A DNA stretch of 64,000 nucleotides from Asticcacaulis sp. UBA2476 (GCA_002342035.1 DDPE01000078.1:86226-150225); one strand, 5' to 3'; counted from the stretch's first letter, positions 25,932 through 35,427 are shown. Numbers and translations are program-made. The notes: generated by a model not told the origin, from the sequence alone.

Positions 25932-27710
25932 ATGAAACAGTTTTTGATTACGGTCGCCGCCGTTGTAACCGCCTTTGTGCTGTTCTTTATAGGTCTGCCG
26001 TTCCTGCTTTTGGTCACTCTGGCGGCGTCAACCAAGCCGCAGACACCTTCGGAAGTGGCGCTGAGCATCGACCTGCGCGAAGGGCTGACGGATCAATCCC
26101 TGGATGACCCGCTGGCCTTTATAACCGGCGAAGGCTTATCGACCCTTGAGATCGTTACCACCCTTCACAATGCCGCCAGCGACCCTAAGGTAAAGTCCCT
26201 GCTCATTCGCCTGCCCGAAGGCGGCATGTCACCAGCGGCTGCCGAAGAAATTCGCAACGCCGTCCGAGAGTTCCGCGCCGCCAATAAAATCGTCATTGCC
26301 CATTCTCAGGGCCTCTACCCCGATACTCTGGTCGCCGCCTCCTACATGGTCGGCAGCGCGGCCTCGGAATTGTGGATGCAGCCCAATGCCTCGCTTCAGG
26401 TAACCGGGATCGCGTCTGAAAGCATGTTCTTCAAGCGGGCTTTTGAGAAATACGGCATCACGCCTCAGTTCGAGCAACGCTACGAATTTAAGAACGCTGT
26501 GAACCCTTATCTCTACAGTGACTACACGCCAGCGCACCGCGAAGCGACCCTGTCGTGGATGGGCAGCATCTATAACTCAGTGCTTACCAATATCGCCAGC
26601 GACCGCAAGATTGAGGTCGGCAAACTTAGAGGTCTGCTGGAAAGCGGCGTTTATAGTGCCGACGCAGCCCAGAAAGCCGGCCTGATCGATAAGCAGGGGC
26701 AGGTTCATGATGCCGAAGATGCCGTGCTCAAAAAAGGTGGCAACCAGATCGAACTGGTCGATATTCGCGATTACGCCAAGACCATGCCGCGCGCTTCTGG
26801 CAAATCCACCATCGCGGTAATCGGTGGCGAAGGCGCCATCATGACCGGTACGAATGGCTCCAGCTTCAACAGCGACCCGATGATGATGTCCGATGATGTT
26901 GCAAATGCATTCTTCGACGCCATCAATGACAAGGACGTTAAGGCTATTGTGTTCCGGGTATCTTCACCTGGCGGATCGGACACAGCATCGGAGCAGATTC
27001 TGTCGGCGCTGCAGGCCGCTAAGAAGGCCAATAAGCCGGTCGTCGTATCCATGGGCGAGTATGCGGCATCTGGCGGTTACTGGGTGTCATCAGACGCGTC
27101 GGCAATCATTGCCAACCCGACCACCCTCACCGGCTCGATCGGTGTATATGGCGGTAAGTTTGCCATCGGCGAAGGCCTGGGCCGCTTTGGGGTTGACCTG
27201 AAAAGCGTCCACGTCGGCAGCGACCTAAGCCAAATGTATAATGCGGGTACGGAGTTCAGCCCTGAACAACGCGCCAGCTTCTCAAAGCAGATTGATGAGA
27301 CTTATAATGAATTCGTCGCGCGTGTCTCAAAAGGCCGCAAACTGCCTGAAGACAAGGTGCGTGAAATCGCCAAGGGTCACGTCTGGACGGGTGAACAGGC
27401 TAAGAAGCTGGGGCTGGTTGATGATTTAGGCGGGTTTTATGTCGCACTGGCCAAGGCAAAATCCTTGGCGAAAATTCCGTCGGATGAGCATGTAAAACTG
27501 ATTAAATACCCCCATAATCGCTCCCCCTTCTCGATGTTCAACAAGAGCGTAGAGAGCGCCAATAGCGGTCTGAAAGCTTTGTCGTTGATCAATTGGGCGA
27601 TGAGCGATCCTCATGCCAAGGCGGCCTTGCAAGAAATGTCTCAGGCCCGTCTGCGTGCCCAAGGCGCCAATGTTCTGGCCAATGAGCCTCTGCAATCCAG
27701 CAGCAGATAA
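25932..27710 (+). CDS. sppA: Signal peptide peptidase SppA (long, 67K type)
   Basis: 592 residues from the ATG that begins the membrane anchor MKQFLITVAAVVTAFVLFFIGLPFLLLVTLAA. Two tandem ClpP-like S49 domains follow. The first supplies the Lys of the dyad (K187, RYEFKNAVNPY) and the second the Ser (S380, GEYAASGGYWVSSDA). This split dyad and the length match E. coli-type SppA, a membrane-bound protease that degrades cleaved signal peptides at the periplasmic face. A strong terminator follows. Confidence 0.95.
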   Translation: MKQFLITVAAVVTAFVLFFIGLPFLLLVTLAASTKPQTPSEVALSIDLREGLTDQSLDDPLAFITGEGLSTLEIVTTLHNAASDPKVKSLLIRLPEGGMSPAAAEEIRNAVREFRAANKIVIAHSQGLYPDTLVAASYMVGSAASELWMQPNASLQVTGIASESMFFKRAFEKYGITPQFEQRYEFKNAVNPYLYSDYTPAHREATLSWMGSIYNSVLTNIASDRKIEVGKLRGLLESGVYSADAAQKAGLIDKQGQVHDAEDAVLKKGGNQIELVDIRDYAKTMPRASGKSTIAVIGGEGAIMTGTNGSSFNSDPMMMSDDVANAFFDAINDKDVKAIVFRVSSPGGSDTASEQILSALQAAKKANKPVVVSMGEYAASGGYWVSSDASAIIANPTTLTGSIGVYGGKFAIGEGLGRFGVDLKSVHVGSDLSQMYNAGTEFSPEQRASFSKQIDETYNEFVARVSKGRKLPEDKVREIAKGHVWTGEQAKKLGLVDDLGGFYVALAKAKSLAKIPSDEHVKLIKYPHNRSPFSMFNKSVESANSGLKALSLINWAMSDPHAKAALQEMSQARLRAQGANVLANEPLQSSSR

Positions 27711-27740
27711 GCTCAGATCGTTTTACAGTAGACGGTGACA

Positions 27741-27772
27741 CGCCCCGACCAGAAATGATCGGGGCGTTTTTT
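27741..27772 (+). terminator. Rho-independent terminator after sppA
   Basis: Stem CGCCCCGA / TCGGGGCG around a 10-nt loop, followed by TTTTTT, 30 bp after the sppA stop. Confidence 0.92.
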
Positions 27773-28011
27773 GTGTGCGCTAGGGCGCGGAGATCCACAT
27801 TGCCCGCGTCGACTCTTCATACTGCACCTACGCTACCCAAAACTTACGCACAGAGGCCAGCAACTGCGAACATGTTCTTGTTGTCGATGATCTGGGCTGT
27901 GCCCCAACACAACACCTGCTCGAAGATGGACAGAAGACTTTCGTTCCTCCTGCCGATTCGTCTCTGTGGGCACCCACGTGCGATTCACCTGCCCTTTGCA
28001 GGACAACAAAA
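27773..28011. other. Unassigned spacer between convergent terminators
   Basis: About 240 bp with no supportable frame. It contains the palindrome GAACATGTTC (about 27878-27887) inside a larger foldable stretch, and a 7-bp complementary pair CACAGAG (about 27850) / CTCTGTG (about 27962). A structured small RNA is possible, but I do not recognise a known family. Confidence 0.25.
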
Positions 28012-28037
28012 AAGGCGGAAGGTTTCCCTTCCGCCTT
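28006..28037 (-). terminator. Rho-independent terminator of the TonB-receptor gene
   Basis: An 11-bp stem (AAGGCGGAAGG / CCTTCCGCCTT, 4-nt loop) lies 22 bp after the receptor stop and is followed on the minus strand by a T-run (TTTTTTGTTG). Confidence 0.92.
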
Positions 28038-28059
28038 AATTCATATGAAATTCGGTGCC

Positions 28060-30939
28060 TTACAGCTTGAACTTCATACCAACATAGTAATAGCGACCGA
28101 TAACATCAAAGGCGTTAGGATCAGTATTGCCGTCTGGTGAGTTATCAAACACGGGCGGATCTTCATCCGTCAGGTTCTTGATACCCGCCGTCAGATCAAC
28201 ATTGCTATTGACGCCCCAACGCGCCTGGACATCGTGCACCCAGTAGTTTGGAACTGTGCTGTAGCCACCATCTTCAAAGATCGCCAGGTTACCTTGGTTT
28301 TCCATTTCGCTGTAGAAGGTGCTGCTCCAGTTAATCAAGACCGGGCCAATGTTATAAGCAAGACGGATATTAGACTTCCACTCCGGCAGAGTAGCCGAAA
28401 TATTGTACGCGCCTGCGGTACCGGCATATTCGATATCATCCAGCTTCCAGCTTTCCAGCTTGGTCACCAAGACATTGATATCAAGCTTGTCGGAGAATAG
28501 CGTGCTGTCTTTAACCAACCAGCCCAAAGGTGCCTTATAATCAACGGCCAGATCGATACCCTTGGTTTCGAGTGCCGACACGTTACCCTGGCTGGTGCGG
28601 ATCTTGAGTTCGCCAGTGGTGTCACGGTAAATAGCCGATTGACCAATATCGCTGTTAAAGCAAGCGGCTGAGTTCAGGTCGAGCGTTGCGAAACACGCAG
28701 CAACCGTGCCAGCCGCACCGCCGTAAAGCGTGTTGATATAATCATCAACCTTGATGTCGTAGTAATCAAGCGTAACACTCAGACCTTCGATATATGATGG
28801 GCGCCAAACAGCACCAACCGTAATGGTTTCTGATTGTTCAGCCTTGAGGTTAGCATTACCGAACGAGAAGCTTTCCAACTGGGAGTTCGGCTGAATATAA
28901 CCAAGCGTTACAGGATCGCCACCGAGTTGAAGGGCGCAGAAATCACGAACTTCCTGGCTAATTGTGCGATCAGCACCGCTGGTTGGTGACTTGGTAGAGC
29001 AAGGATCGGTGAATTGCGGGAAACCCTGGTCACCAGCTTGATAGAGTTCAAACACTGACGGCGCACGGCTTGCTTTTTGATACATGCCGCGGAAGCGGAA
29101 ATCATCATCAATTTTCCATTCCAGACCAGCTTTATAAGCTTCGGTTTTGCCTACAGAGGAATAGTCAGAGAAACGAGCACCAAGTTCAAGGCCAAGATAC
29201 TTAACAAATGGAACTTCGGCAACCAAAGGTACGGTTGCTTCACCGTAAACTTCTTTGACGTTATAGCCGCCAGATACAGGACGTTCAGCGTTGAAGCCAT
29301 AAATGTCACCCGAACCATGCGCGGCATCCGGTGCAAACGAGAAGGTATCTTCGCGATATTCGAAACCAGCCGCCACACCAACAGCCCCAGCGGGTAGCAC
29401 AAATGCATCACCCGCGATATTGCCGCCAACGACAAAACGCTCAAATGTCGTCGTGTCACTGAAATCCAAACGGACGAAATCAAGTGCTTCCTGAGATGCC
29501 GAGCCTGCGCCAAAGAGGTTGAAAGGCTTACAAGCTGGCATGATAGCCAGTTGAGCGGCCCCACACGACGTCGTCGTTGCACCGTCTGATGCCCCGCGAG
29601 TGGCGGCAATCATGCGTGAACGGGAAACGTCATTGAAGGTTGAGTCTTTAAACTCGGTGCGACCATAGCTGAAGGTCGAGTCCCACTTCCAATCTGAGAA
29701 GACAGTACCATCTAAGCCCGTCACAAACTGGAACATCTTGTTGTTATGGTCTTGCTGGCGCACGCCGACTTCAAGCATCCGCTTTCTGAACACGAAATTG
29801 GCCGTAGGATCAGTACGTCCGGCAAGTAGTGAAGCAAAGCTGGCCGAAATAAACGGATTGTCAATCGGAACACTCAGGCCCGTCATTGGCGTCGGTGCCA
29901 ATTGGCTGGAGGTGCGGTTATCCGTGAAGAAAACTTCCAATTTACCGCGAAGATTTTCGGTAAAGTCATAATGGCCCAGCAAAGACAAGCTGATACGCTC
30001 TGACGGCGACATCAGGTTATTTACCGGAGAGAAATTATACTGATCCGTTACAGGATTAGTCAGATCAAAGTCATTACAGAAACCATGGGCTTCACCGGTC
30101 GGAGTGAAGGAAATTTGTCTGTTTGTGACCGTAGGGCATCCTGTTTGCGTTGGCGTTAGCGCATAAGGATTCAAAGCCACATTGTCTGCACGACCTGATA
30201 GACCCGTCGCCGAACCACCTGCGTTTGAGTAAAATGCCCAATCGCGTTCGGCACCCAGAACCTGATCACGATCGTAATAGGATACGAATGCTGTCAGGTT
30301 CCCCTTACCGCCATCGAAATTGGTGCCCATGATCAAAGATGTATCGAATTGCTCAGCATCACCCTCGGCGCTAAGGCCATATTGGCTGGACAGTTCAATG
30401 CCTTCAAAATCGTCTTTAAGGACGAAGTTCACAACACCGGCCAAAGCGTCCGAACCGTAGGTCGCCGAAGCGCCACCGGTCATGACTTCAACACGCTTAA
30501 TCAGTCGCGCTGGGATGGTGTTAAGATCGGTTGCCGATGATGCCTTAGTGGCAGGCGTCATACGGTGACCATTGACGAGCACCAAGGTACGCGAAGCACC
30601 AAGCCCCCTCAGATCAACCGTTGCCGTACCATCGGACGGGTTGTTAGAAGCTGCCGAAAAGCCAGGAACCACTTGAGGGAGCGTGTTCAAGATTTGCTCA
30701 ACTGCGAGGCTGCCCGAAGCTTCAATCTGAGCCGAAGACACGGTTGTGATCGGGCTTGGGGACACAAAGTCCTTACGCGCAATACGCGAGCCTGTAACCA
30801 CCACTTCCGTAACGGGTGCATCATCTGCCACCGATTGATCCTGCGCCACGGCCAAGGCCGGAATCGCAAGCATCGACAATACAGTCGAGCAGATGGTTGT
30901 CGTGACCATAAGGCCCGATTTTATAGATTTGTTTTTCAC
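28060..30939 (-). CDS. TonB-dependent outer-membrane receptor
   Basis: 959 residues. Signal peptide to about residue 33 (ALAVAQ), a TonB-box-like segment (VTEVVVTGSRI, about 44-54), a plug domain (about 60-180: PSPITTVSSAQIEASG, VDLRGLGASRTLVLVNGHRM, RVEVMTGGASATYGSDALAGVVNFVL) and a large beta-barrel ending in YYYVGMKFKL, with the usual C-terminal hydrophobic residue. Several loop cysteine pairs (for example GCPTVTNRQ..GFCNDF) are visible. The plug style (LNTLPQVVPGFSAASNNPS) is that of Caulobacteraceae and sphingomonad receptors for glycans or peptides. No SusD, FecI/FecR or substrate enzyme is adjacent, so the ligand is unknown. A 440-bp AT-rich upstream region with palindromes suggests regulated expression. 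Confidence 0.93.
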   Translation of the reverse strand: MKNKSIKSGLMVTTTICSTVLSMLAIPALAVAQDQSVADDAPVTEVVVTGSRIARKDFVSPSPITTVSSAQIEASGSLAVEQILNTLPQVVPGFSAASNNPSDGTATVDLRGLGASRTLVLVNGHRMTPATKASSATDLNTIPARLIKRVEVMTGGASATYGSDALAGVVNFVLKDDFEGIELSSQYGLSAEGDAEQFDTSLIMGTNFDGGKGNLTAFVSYYDRDQVLGAERDWAFYSNAGGSATGLSGRADNVALNPYALTPTQTGCPTVTNRQISFTPTGEAHGFCNDFDLTNPVTDQYNFSPVNNLMSPSERISLSLLGHYDFTENLRGKLEVFFTDNRTSSQLAPTPMTGLSVPIDNPFISASFASLLAGRTDPTANFVFRKRMLEVGVRQQDHNNKMFQFVTGLDGTVFSDWKWDSTFSYGRTEFKDSTFNDVSRSRMIAATRGASDGATTTSCGAAQLAIMPACKPFNLFGAGSASQEALDFVRLDFSDTTTFERFVVGGNIAGDAFVLPAGAVGVAAGFEYREDTFSFAPDAAHGSGDIYGFNAERPVSGGYNVKEVYGEATVPLVAEVPFVKYLGLELGARFSDYSSVGKTEAYKAGLEWKIDDDFRFRGMYQKASRAPSVFELYQAGDQGFPQFTDPCSTKSPTSGADRTISQEVRDFCALQLGGDPVTLGYIQPNSQLESFSFGNANLKAEQSETITVGAVWRPSYIEGLSVTLDYYDIKVDDYINTLYGGAAGTVAACFATLDLNSAACFNSDIGQSAIYRDTTGELKIRTSQGNVSALETKGIDLAVDYKAPLGWLVKDSTLFSDKLDINVLVTKLESWKLDDIEYAGTAGAYNISATLPEWKSNIRLAYNIGPVLINWSSTFYSEMENQGNLAIFEDGGYSTVPNYWVHDVQARWGVNSNVDLTAGIKNLTDEDPPVFDNSPDGNTDPNAFDVIGRYYYVGMKFKL

Positions 30940-30964
30940 TCTTAGTCTCCGGATTATTTTTATA

Positions 30965-31087
30965 GGGTATTTATATACCCACCGCAGTTTCCAACATTAA
31001 CTGTTGTTAATTCCAGTAAGACACTCGCGTCATAAATCCGTCAATCGTCTGACACGACTTTGCCAATTTCAAATGAAACATGTTTCA
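30965..31087. promoter_or_regulatory. Palindromes upstream of the TonB-receptor gene
   Basis: Two symmetric sites lie in the AT-rich region before the receptor: GGGTAT-TTAT-ATACCC at 30965-30980, close to the start codon, and the perfect 14-bp palindrome TGAAACATGTTTCA at 31074-31087. The latter resembles half-sites of LacI-type sugar regulators but lacks the central CG. The rest of 30940-31382 is AT-rich and has no gene that I can support. Confidence 0.4.
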
Positions 31088-31382
31088 ATAAAGTCACACC
31101 AGAAACAGTTGGGCGGCAGTGATCACAAAAACACGCCTAAATCTTTATTGTCACCATCAATACTATATTATTTTTATTATAATTTTCAAATAGATAATAA
31201 TCTTTGGCAAAATGAGATATTACCGAACAATCAGATTAAGGCTGCTCATATCCAACTAAAGCCGCCCCATCTCAAATAGTTTCAGTGAAAATAAATTGTG
31301 GATAATGCCACACATGCGGGGCTGATATAGCCGCAAGGTACAGCTCTAACCGCCTGGATAGATTCATCATTGTCAATAACGG

Positions 31383-31532
31383 CTATCGGTCAATGATAGC
31401 ATGAACCGCATAGGGCATAACGGGTTCTGGCGTGCAACTGGCCACAGCGATCTGCGTCACTGAAAGCAACAGAAAAGCCGCCACAATGCGCTGGGCTCGT
31501 TTTGAGACAAATATTGCAATATTAACAGCCAT
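31383..31532 (-). CDS. Small lipoprotein, 49 residues
   Basis: The frame opens with ATG at 31532, 7 bases after AAGGG. It reads MAVNIAIFVSKRAQRIVAAF then LLLSVTQIAVASC and ends TPEPVMPYAVHAIIDR. There is a positively charged n-region (SKRAQR), a hydrophobic h-region and a lipobox VASC with the acylated Cys at residue 33, leaving a mature peptide of only 17 residues. It lies 57 bp upstream, in the minus-strand sense downstream, of the DUF1499 gene and may share its transcript. No family recognised; short length keeps confidence moderate. Confidence 0.45.
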   Translation of the reverse strand: MAVNIAIFVSKRAQRIVAAFLLLSVTQIAVASCTPEPVMPYAVHAIIDR

Positions 31533-31589
31533 AGCGATACCCTTAAGATTTCCCTAAGGATGAAAAGCAATTTCCAGACCAGAAATCAG

Positions 31590-32363
31590 CTACATGGCTC
31601 GCAGAATTTCAACCACACGCATTACCCGCGTACAATTTCCACCTAGGTCGGATAACTCATGCCGACTGACCGAACGCACATCGGTTTTATCCGGATCAAT
31701 ACGAACCACTATATCAGACTTAAAACCATAGATGGGGTCGCGGTAAACCGCCTCAATCCGCCAGGGTGAGCGGCCAAAAATCATGTACCCTTCGCGCATC
31801 AGGCTGGTGGCTACCTTATCGGCAGTGATGTTCGCATTTCTCACGGGTTGCGCGCCAGAACAGGTCGCAGCATTCACATCGGAGACCGGTTTCATATCCC
31901 ACTCAAACGAACTGCCTTTTGCGACCCGCGGATTATCTTCGACCGGATGAGCATCAGGCCCGCGATCCTTGATCAGCTTTTCGGAAAAAGTCAGCGGGCG
32001 CTGCCAGTCAGTCGCGACATCGTATATAGGCGGGGCCGATTTCAGCTTGCGTTCATAGACATAAAATCCGCCCAGAACACTGCCTGATAGGATGACCGCA
32101 GCCAAAGCAAAAGGCCCGGTTCGCTTCGGGGCCATAAACAATGATACCAGCAAGGCAATCAGAGCAAAAACCAGACTTATCGTCGCCAGTTTTGGCGCCC
32201 AGTTTAAGGTCAGGAGGGTAAAGCTTGTGTCGTAATCAAGATATTCGACCTTACTGCCAAATATGGCCGCACCTAGAACAAGCGGCGCACATAAACTCAG
32301 CAGCAAAGCCACAAAGGCCAGACTGAGGCCACGCTTGCGCGTTTGCGAATTGGTTTCCGACAC
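31590..32363 (-). CDS. DUF1499 membrane protein
   Basis: 257 residues beginning with GTG. Three hydrophobic segments (about 13-35, 55-77 and 84-103) precede a soluble DUF1499-type domain (about 115-255) with RPLTFSEKLIKDRGPDAHPVEDNP, the GYMIFGRSPWRIEAVYRDPIYGFKSDIVVRI block and the ending SVSRHELSDLGGNCTRVMRVVEILR. DUF1499 proteins are widespread in proteobacteria and have no assigned function. The 200 bp before it hold only a doubtful 25-codon frame. Confidence 0.82.
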   Translation of the reverse strand: MSETNSQTRKRGLSLAFVALLLSLCAPLVLGAAIFGSKVEYLDYDTSFTLLTLNWAPKLATISLVFALIALLVSLFMAPKRTGPFALAAVILSGSVLGGFYVYERKLKSAPPIYDVATDWQRPLTFSEKLIKDRGPDAHPVEDNPRVAKGSSFEWDMKPVSDVNAATCSGAQPVRNANITADKVATSLMREGYMIFGRSPWRIEAVYRDPIYGFKSDIVVRIDPDKTDVRSVSRHELSDLGGNCTRVMRVVEILRAM

Positions 32364-32563
32364 GATTACGCACCTTACCCTTTTAAATTGCCGCGCTTCA
32401 AAGGCACAGCATTGACCTTATTGGGACGCGCGATGACGTCATTGCCATACATCGTGACGGCGAATCTAACACGGCGCGAATAGATATAATTTCACCAGAA
32501 CAGCATTTTAACGCTTTGAACCAAAATAGAAATTGAACTTTTTGTGTCTAAGCCCCCACCAAG

Positions 32564-33988
32564 TCAAATCACCTCAACACGCGTCCATTTCGATGACAAA
32601 CCCTTCACCTCAGCTTGGGAATCAGCCACCGCTTCTGTGGCGTCAGATGCATCATTTGATCGAACCGCGACCCGCCGCACCCGCTCATCACGCGGGAGAT
32701 CGAGCCATACACCTTCAAAGACAACACCCGTTGTCTCGGCCAGTGCCTCCATAGCCTCCCGCGGCGACATATCTCTGAACGTTGCATCTAAGATTACAGA
32801 TTGCCCGGACGCCAGTACAATACCGGCAAGGCGCTTTATGTGACTATAAACCTTGTCAGTTTCCTCATGCGTGTAAGCCTCAGCAGGCAAGCGTTCAAAG
32901 GACGGCCAGTCCCACAAACGCTTGCGAATCTCGTCGCTGCGCAAAATGATTGCACCGGGTGATCGCCCCTTACCGTCCGCAATACGGCGCGCATGGGTCG
33001 TTTTTCCAGACCCCGATAAGCCACCAACAGCCATTAGACCGGCGTTATCTATTTCCAGGAACGCAATCGCCGCGTCCATATAGACCGAAGCCTGCTCAAG
33101 ATCGCCGTAATGCGCGTTGACATGACAACGCACCCCTGCGCGCACCGACATATAGAGCGGTAATAACTTTAAGCCGCTATACAGACGGCCTTCATCCGCT
33201 TCATTTCGTGCGGCCTTATCCATGTAAGCATTCATGACGCGGTTTGCGGCTTGTTTATGGCCCCTAACCCACAGATCCATCAACAGAAATGCCAGATCGT
33301 ACAGCACATCAATCTGACTGAGGCGCTCATTAAATTCGATGCAGTCAAACAGAACGGGCCGGCCCGCTTCGACGAATATGTTGCCCAGATGCAGGTCACC
33401 GTGGCAGCGACGCACAAAACCCTGATCAAAACGATCCTGCACAACCGATTTTACCTGCTCATAGGCTTGCGATATGCGCTGATCGTAATCCTCAACCCGC
33501 GCCGCGCCTAAATGCTGGCGAAATACGTCAATATTGCTGCGGTTCGAGTCGATCACATATTTGATATTGGCCGCGTGGGACGGGTCACGGCAGACCTCGG
33601 AGCCCGCATGAAAGTCGGCAATGACCTCACCAAGCGTCTGCATCAGATCGATATCCGGCGACCAGTCAGGGTCGCTCAGGCTTTGCTCGGCCAGCACCAT
33701 AGACTGATCAAAGCGGCGCATGACCAGAACCGCCTCGCCGTCCACCTCGATCACCTCACGATAAACATCCGCGGCTGTACGCTGATTAAACTGAAGCTCC
33801 CGCTCCAAAGCTTCACGGCGACGCGGCTGTGAGGTGAAATTCAAAAAACCATAGTCTACGGATTTTTTAATTTTAAAGGCCTGATCGCCTTTTAAAACCA
33901 CCACGGCACAGGATGTCGCTATAACCTTATCAGCTCCGTCAGACAGCTTGGCGATCACGGCGTCCGGTGAAGAATTGGCATCTGTCAT
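32564..33988 (-). CDS. Fused aminoglycoside-phosphotransferase-like / P-loop kinase protein
   Basis: 474 residues in two parts. Residues about 1-310 are an APH-like kinase fold with the catalytic loop RRCHGDLHLGNIF and the following metal-site FDCIEFNERLSQIDVLYDLAFL. Residues about 318-470 are a P-loop kinase with Walker A GGLSGSGKTTHARRIA and ILRSDEIRKRLW, similar to the gluconate- or zeta-toxin-like AAA_33 group. This two-domain fusion is common in proteobacteria (COG2187 plus COG0645) but has no known substrate; it is not evidence for antibiotic resistance. It is divergent from a HAD phosphatase gene. Confidence 0.85.
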   Translation of the reverse strand: MTDANSSPDAVIAKLSDGADKVIATSCAVVVLKGDQAFKIKKSVDYGFLNFTSQPRRREALERELQFNQRTAADVYREVIEVDGEAVLVMRRFDQSMVLAEQSLSDPDWSPDIDLMQTLGEVIADFHAGSEVCRDPSHAANIKYVIDSNRSNIDVFRQHLGAARVEDYDQRISQAYEQVKSVVQDRFDQGFVRRCHGDLHLGNIFVEAGRPVLFDCIEFNERLSQIDVLYDLAFLLMDLWVRGHKQAANRVMNAYMDKAARNEADEGRLYSGLKLLPLYMSVRAGVRCHVNAHYGDLEQASVYMDAAIAFLEIDNAGLMAVGGLSGSGKTTHARRIADGKGRSPGAIILRSDEIRKRLWDWPSFERLPAEAYTHEETDKVYSHIKRLAGIVLASGQSVILDATFRDMSPREAMEALAETTGVVFEGVWLDLPRDERVRRVAVRSNDASDATEAVADSQAEVKGLSSKWTRVEVI

Positions 33989-34044
33989 ATCTTTTTACCC
34001 AAAGCCGAATTGACCCAGAGCAGGCCTGAATACATATAGAGCGC

Positions 34045-34659
34045 ATGCATACAGAGCTTCAGTTTCACCTCGATGCCGAGATCAAAGCCCTGATTTTTGA
34101 TTGTGACGGAACTCTGGCCGACACCTTCCCCGCCCATTACCGCGCTTTTAAAGAGGCGCTTGAGATTTACAATATAAATTTTGAAACTGGTTTTTACGGT
34201 GCCAGATTGGGCTTATCGCGGTATCAACTCGTGACTGAATTAGAAGCTCATTACAAAATGCGTCTGGATGATGCTTATATCGCCAGTCGCACTGCTGAGT
34301 TGTTCCTGACGCACATTGACTCTGTTCGGCCGATTACGGTTACAACCGAACTCGTCCACCGCTTTCATGGCACATATCCGCTGGGCGTCGCATCTGGCGG
34401 CCAGAGGTCTATGGTGACAGCCTCCCTGAACGCCATAAAGCTTCTCGACCGATTTGAGACCGTCGTCACCATAGAGGATACAGGCAAGGGTAAACCTCAT
34501 CCCGATCTATATCTGGCCGCTGCCGAAAACCTCAAAATCCGCCCGGAACATATTCAGGCCTTCGAAGATACTGACGAAGGCATTGAGGCGGCAACCTCTG
34601 CCGGGATGAGAGTCATGGACATCAGGCCCTATTACCAGCCAGACCCCACAACGTGGTGA
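34045..34659 (+). CDS. HAD-family phosphatase (beta-phosphoglucomutase-like)
   Basis: 204 residues. Motif I is FDCDGTLADTFPAH (nucleophile Asp), motif II VASGGQRSMV, motif III Lys in GKGKPHPDLYLAAAENL and motif IV FEDTDEGIEAATSAGM. A helical cap lies between residues about 30 and 95. This is the YqaB / beta-phosphoglucomutase-like branch, typically acting on sugar or fructose-1 phosphates. The stop codon abuts the end of convergent pdxH. Substrate not assignable. Confidence 0.88.
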   Translation: MHTELQFHLDAEIKALIFDCDGTLADTFPAHYRAFKEALEIYNINFETGFYGARLGLSRYQLVTELEAHYKMRLDDAYIASRTAELFLTHIDSVRPITVTTELVHRFHGTYPLGVASGGQRSMVTASLNAIKLLDRFETVVTIEDTGKGKPHPDLYLAAAENLKIRPEHIQAFEDTDEGIEAATSAGMRVMDIRPYYQPDPTTW

Positions 34660-35328
34660 TCAGGGGAAAAGCCGCGCCTTATCCCAGCTATCCGAGACTG
34701 TCTGACGATTAAACTGAACACGTTCATGCAGACGAAAAGGCTTATCGCGCCAGAACTCCATGGTCAAAGGAGCCACGCGGTAGCCGGTCCAGTGCGGTGG
34801 CCGCGGGATAGACCCGACACCAAACTTTAGCGTCAGCTCCGCCACCCGTTTTTCGAGCGCAAACCGATCCGCCATCGGGCGGGATTGGTCCGACGCCCAG
34901 GCACCGATCTGAGACGCCCGCGCCCGGCTATGGAAATAGGCGTCGGCGTCAGCATCTGACACGCGGCTAACCATGCCCCGAATCCGCACCTGCCGACGCA
35001 GGCTTTTCCAGTGAAACAGCAAGGCCGCCTTGCCCGCCTGATCAAGCTGCTGGCCCTTGGCGCTATGGGTATTGGTGTAAAAAACAAATCCGTGGCGATC
35101 GAAATCTTTGAGCAACACCATGCGCACGTCCGGTAAGCCGTCTTCATCAAAGGTTGCCACGGCCACGGCGTTCGGATCGTTCGGTTCCTTTTTACCCGCC
35201 TCTTTGAGCCACTCGGCAAACAGATCAAAGGGCTCGGCCACATTGAGATCGATCTCAACCGCATTGGCTTCGTGGGCCGCACGGTATTCGTCTTCCGTAG
35301 GGCTATGCGGAATCAGCTCCGATGCCAT
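34660..35328 (-). CDS. pdxH: Pyridoxamine 5'-phosphate oxidase
   Basis: About 222 residues, taking the ATG at 35328 (GGAG 6 bases upstream) rather than the ATG at 35340. Recognised by PNAVAVATFDEDGLPDVRMVLLKDFDRHGFVFYTN, LLFHWKSLRRQVRIRG, SRASQIGAWASDQS-type sequence and the C-terminal PPHWTGYRVAPLTMEFW and RLHERVQFNR motifs that bind FMN and PLP. It oxidises pyridoxine or pyridoxamine phosphate to PLP in the cytosol. Convergent with the HAD phosphatase. Confidence 0.95.
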   Translation of the reverse strand: MASELIPHSPTEDEYRAAHEANAVEIDLNVAEPFDLFAEWLKEAGKKEPNDPNAVAVATFDEDGLPDVRMVLLKDFDRHGFVFYTNTHSAKGQQLDQAGKAALLFHWKSLRRQVRIRGMVSRVSDADADAYFHSRARASQIGAWASDQSRPMADRFALEKRVAELTLKFGVGSIPRPPHWTGYRVAPLTMEFWRDKPFRLHERVQFNRQTVSDSWDKARLFP

Positions 35329-35427
35329 GACCATCTCCATTACATATAGCTAACGGTGCATTAACCGCATTTTGACGCTTTTGGTGTGTCTTAGACCGGT
35401 TGCCTAAAACTGGCTAATCCAAATTTA

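Noticed and set aside
27773..28005. Possible 6S or other structured RNA between sppA and the TonB-receptor gene
   Set aside because: Some complementary segments exist, but I could not fit the 6S fold or any known family, so it is listed only as an unassigned spacer.
30997..31010. CtrA-like TTAA-N6-TTAA before the TonB-receptor gene
   Set aside because: The CtrA consensus needs a 7-bp spacer; here it is 6 in a very AT-rich region where TTAA pairs arise by chance.
31004..31279. 91-codon frame in the AT-rich region upstream of the TonB-receptor gene
   Set aside because: Low-complexity AT-rich translation, no ribosome binding site, and it covers the likely regulatory palindrome.
32375..32452. 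25-codon frame (MYGNDVIARPNKVNAVPLKR...) just before the DUF1499 gene
   Set aside because: No ribosome binding site and too short to judge; a leader peptide is possible but unsupported.
32564..33988. Aminoglycoside resistance gene
   Set aside because: The APH-like fold is fused to a P-loop kinase in a common housekeeping-type protein; no resistance-gene features.
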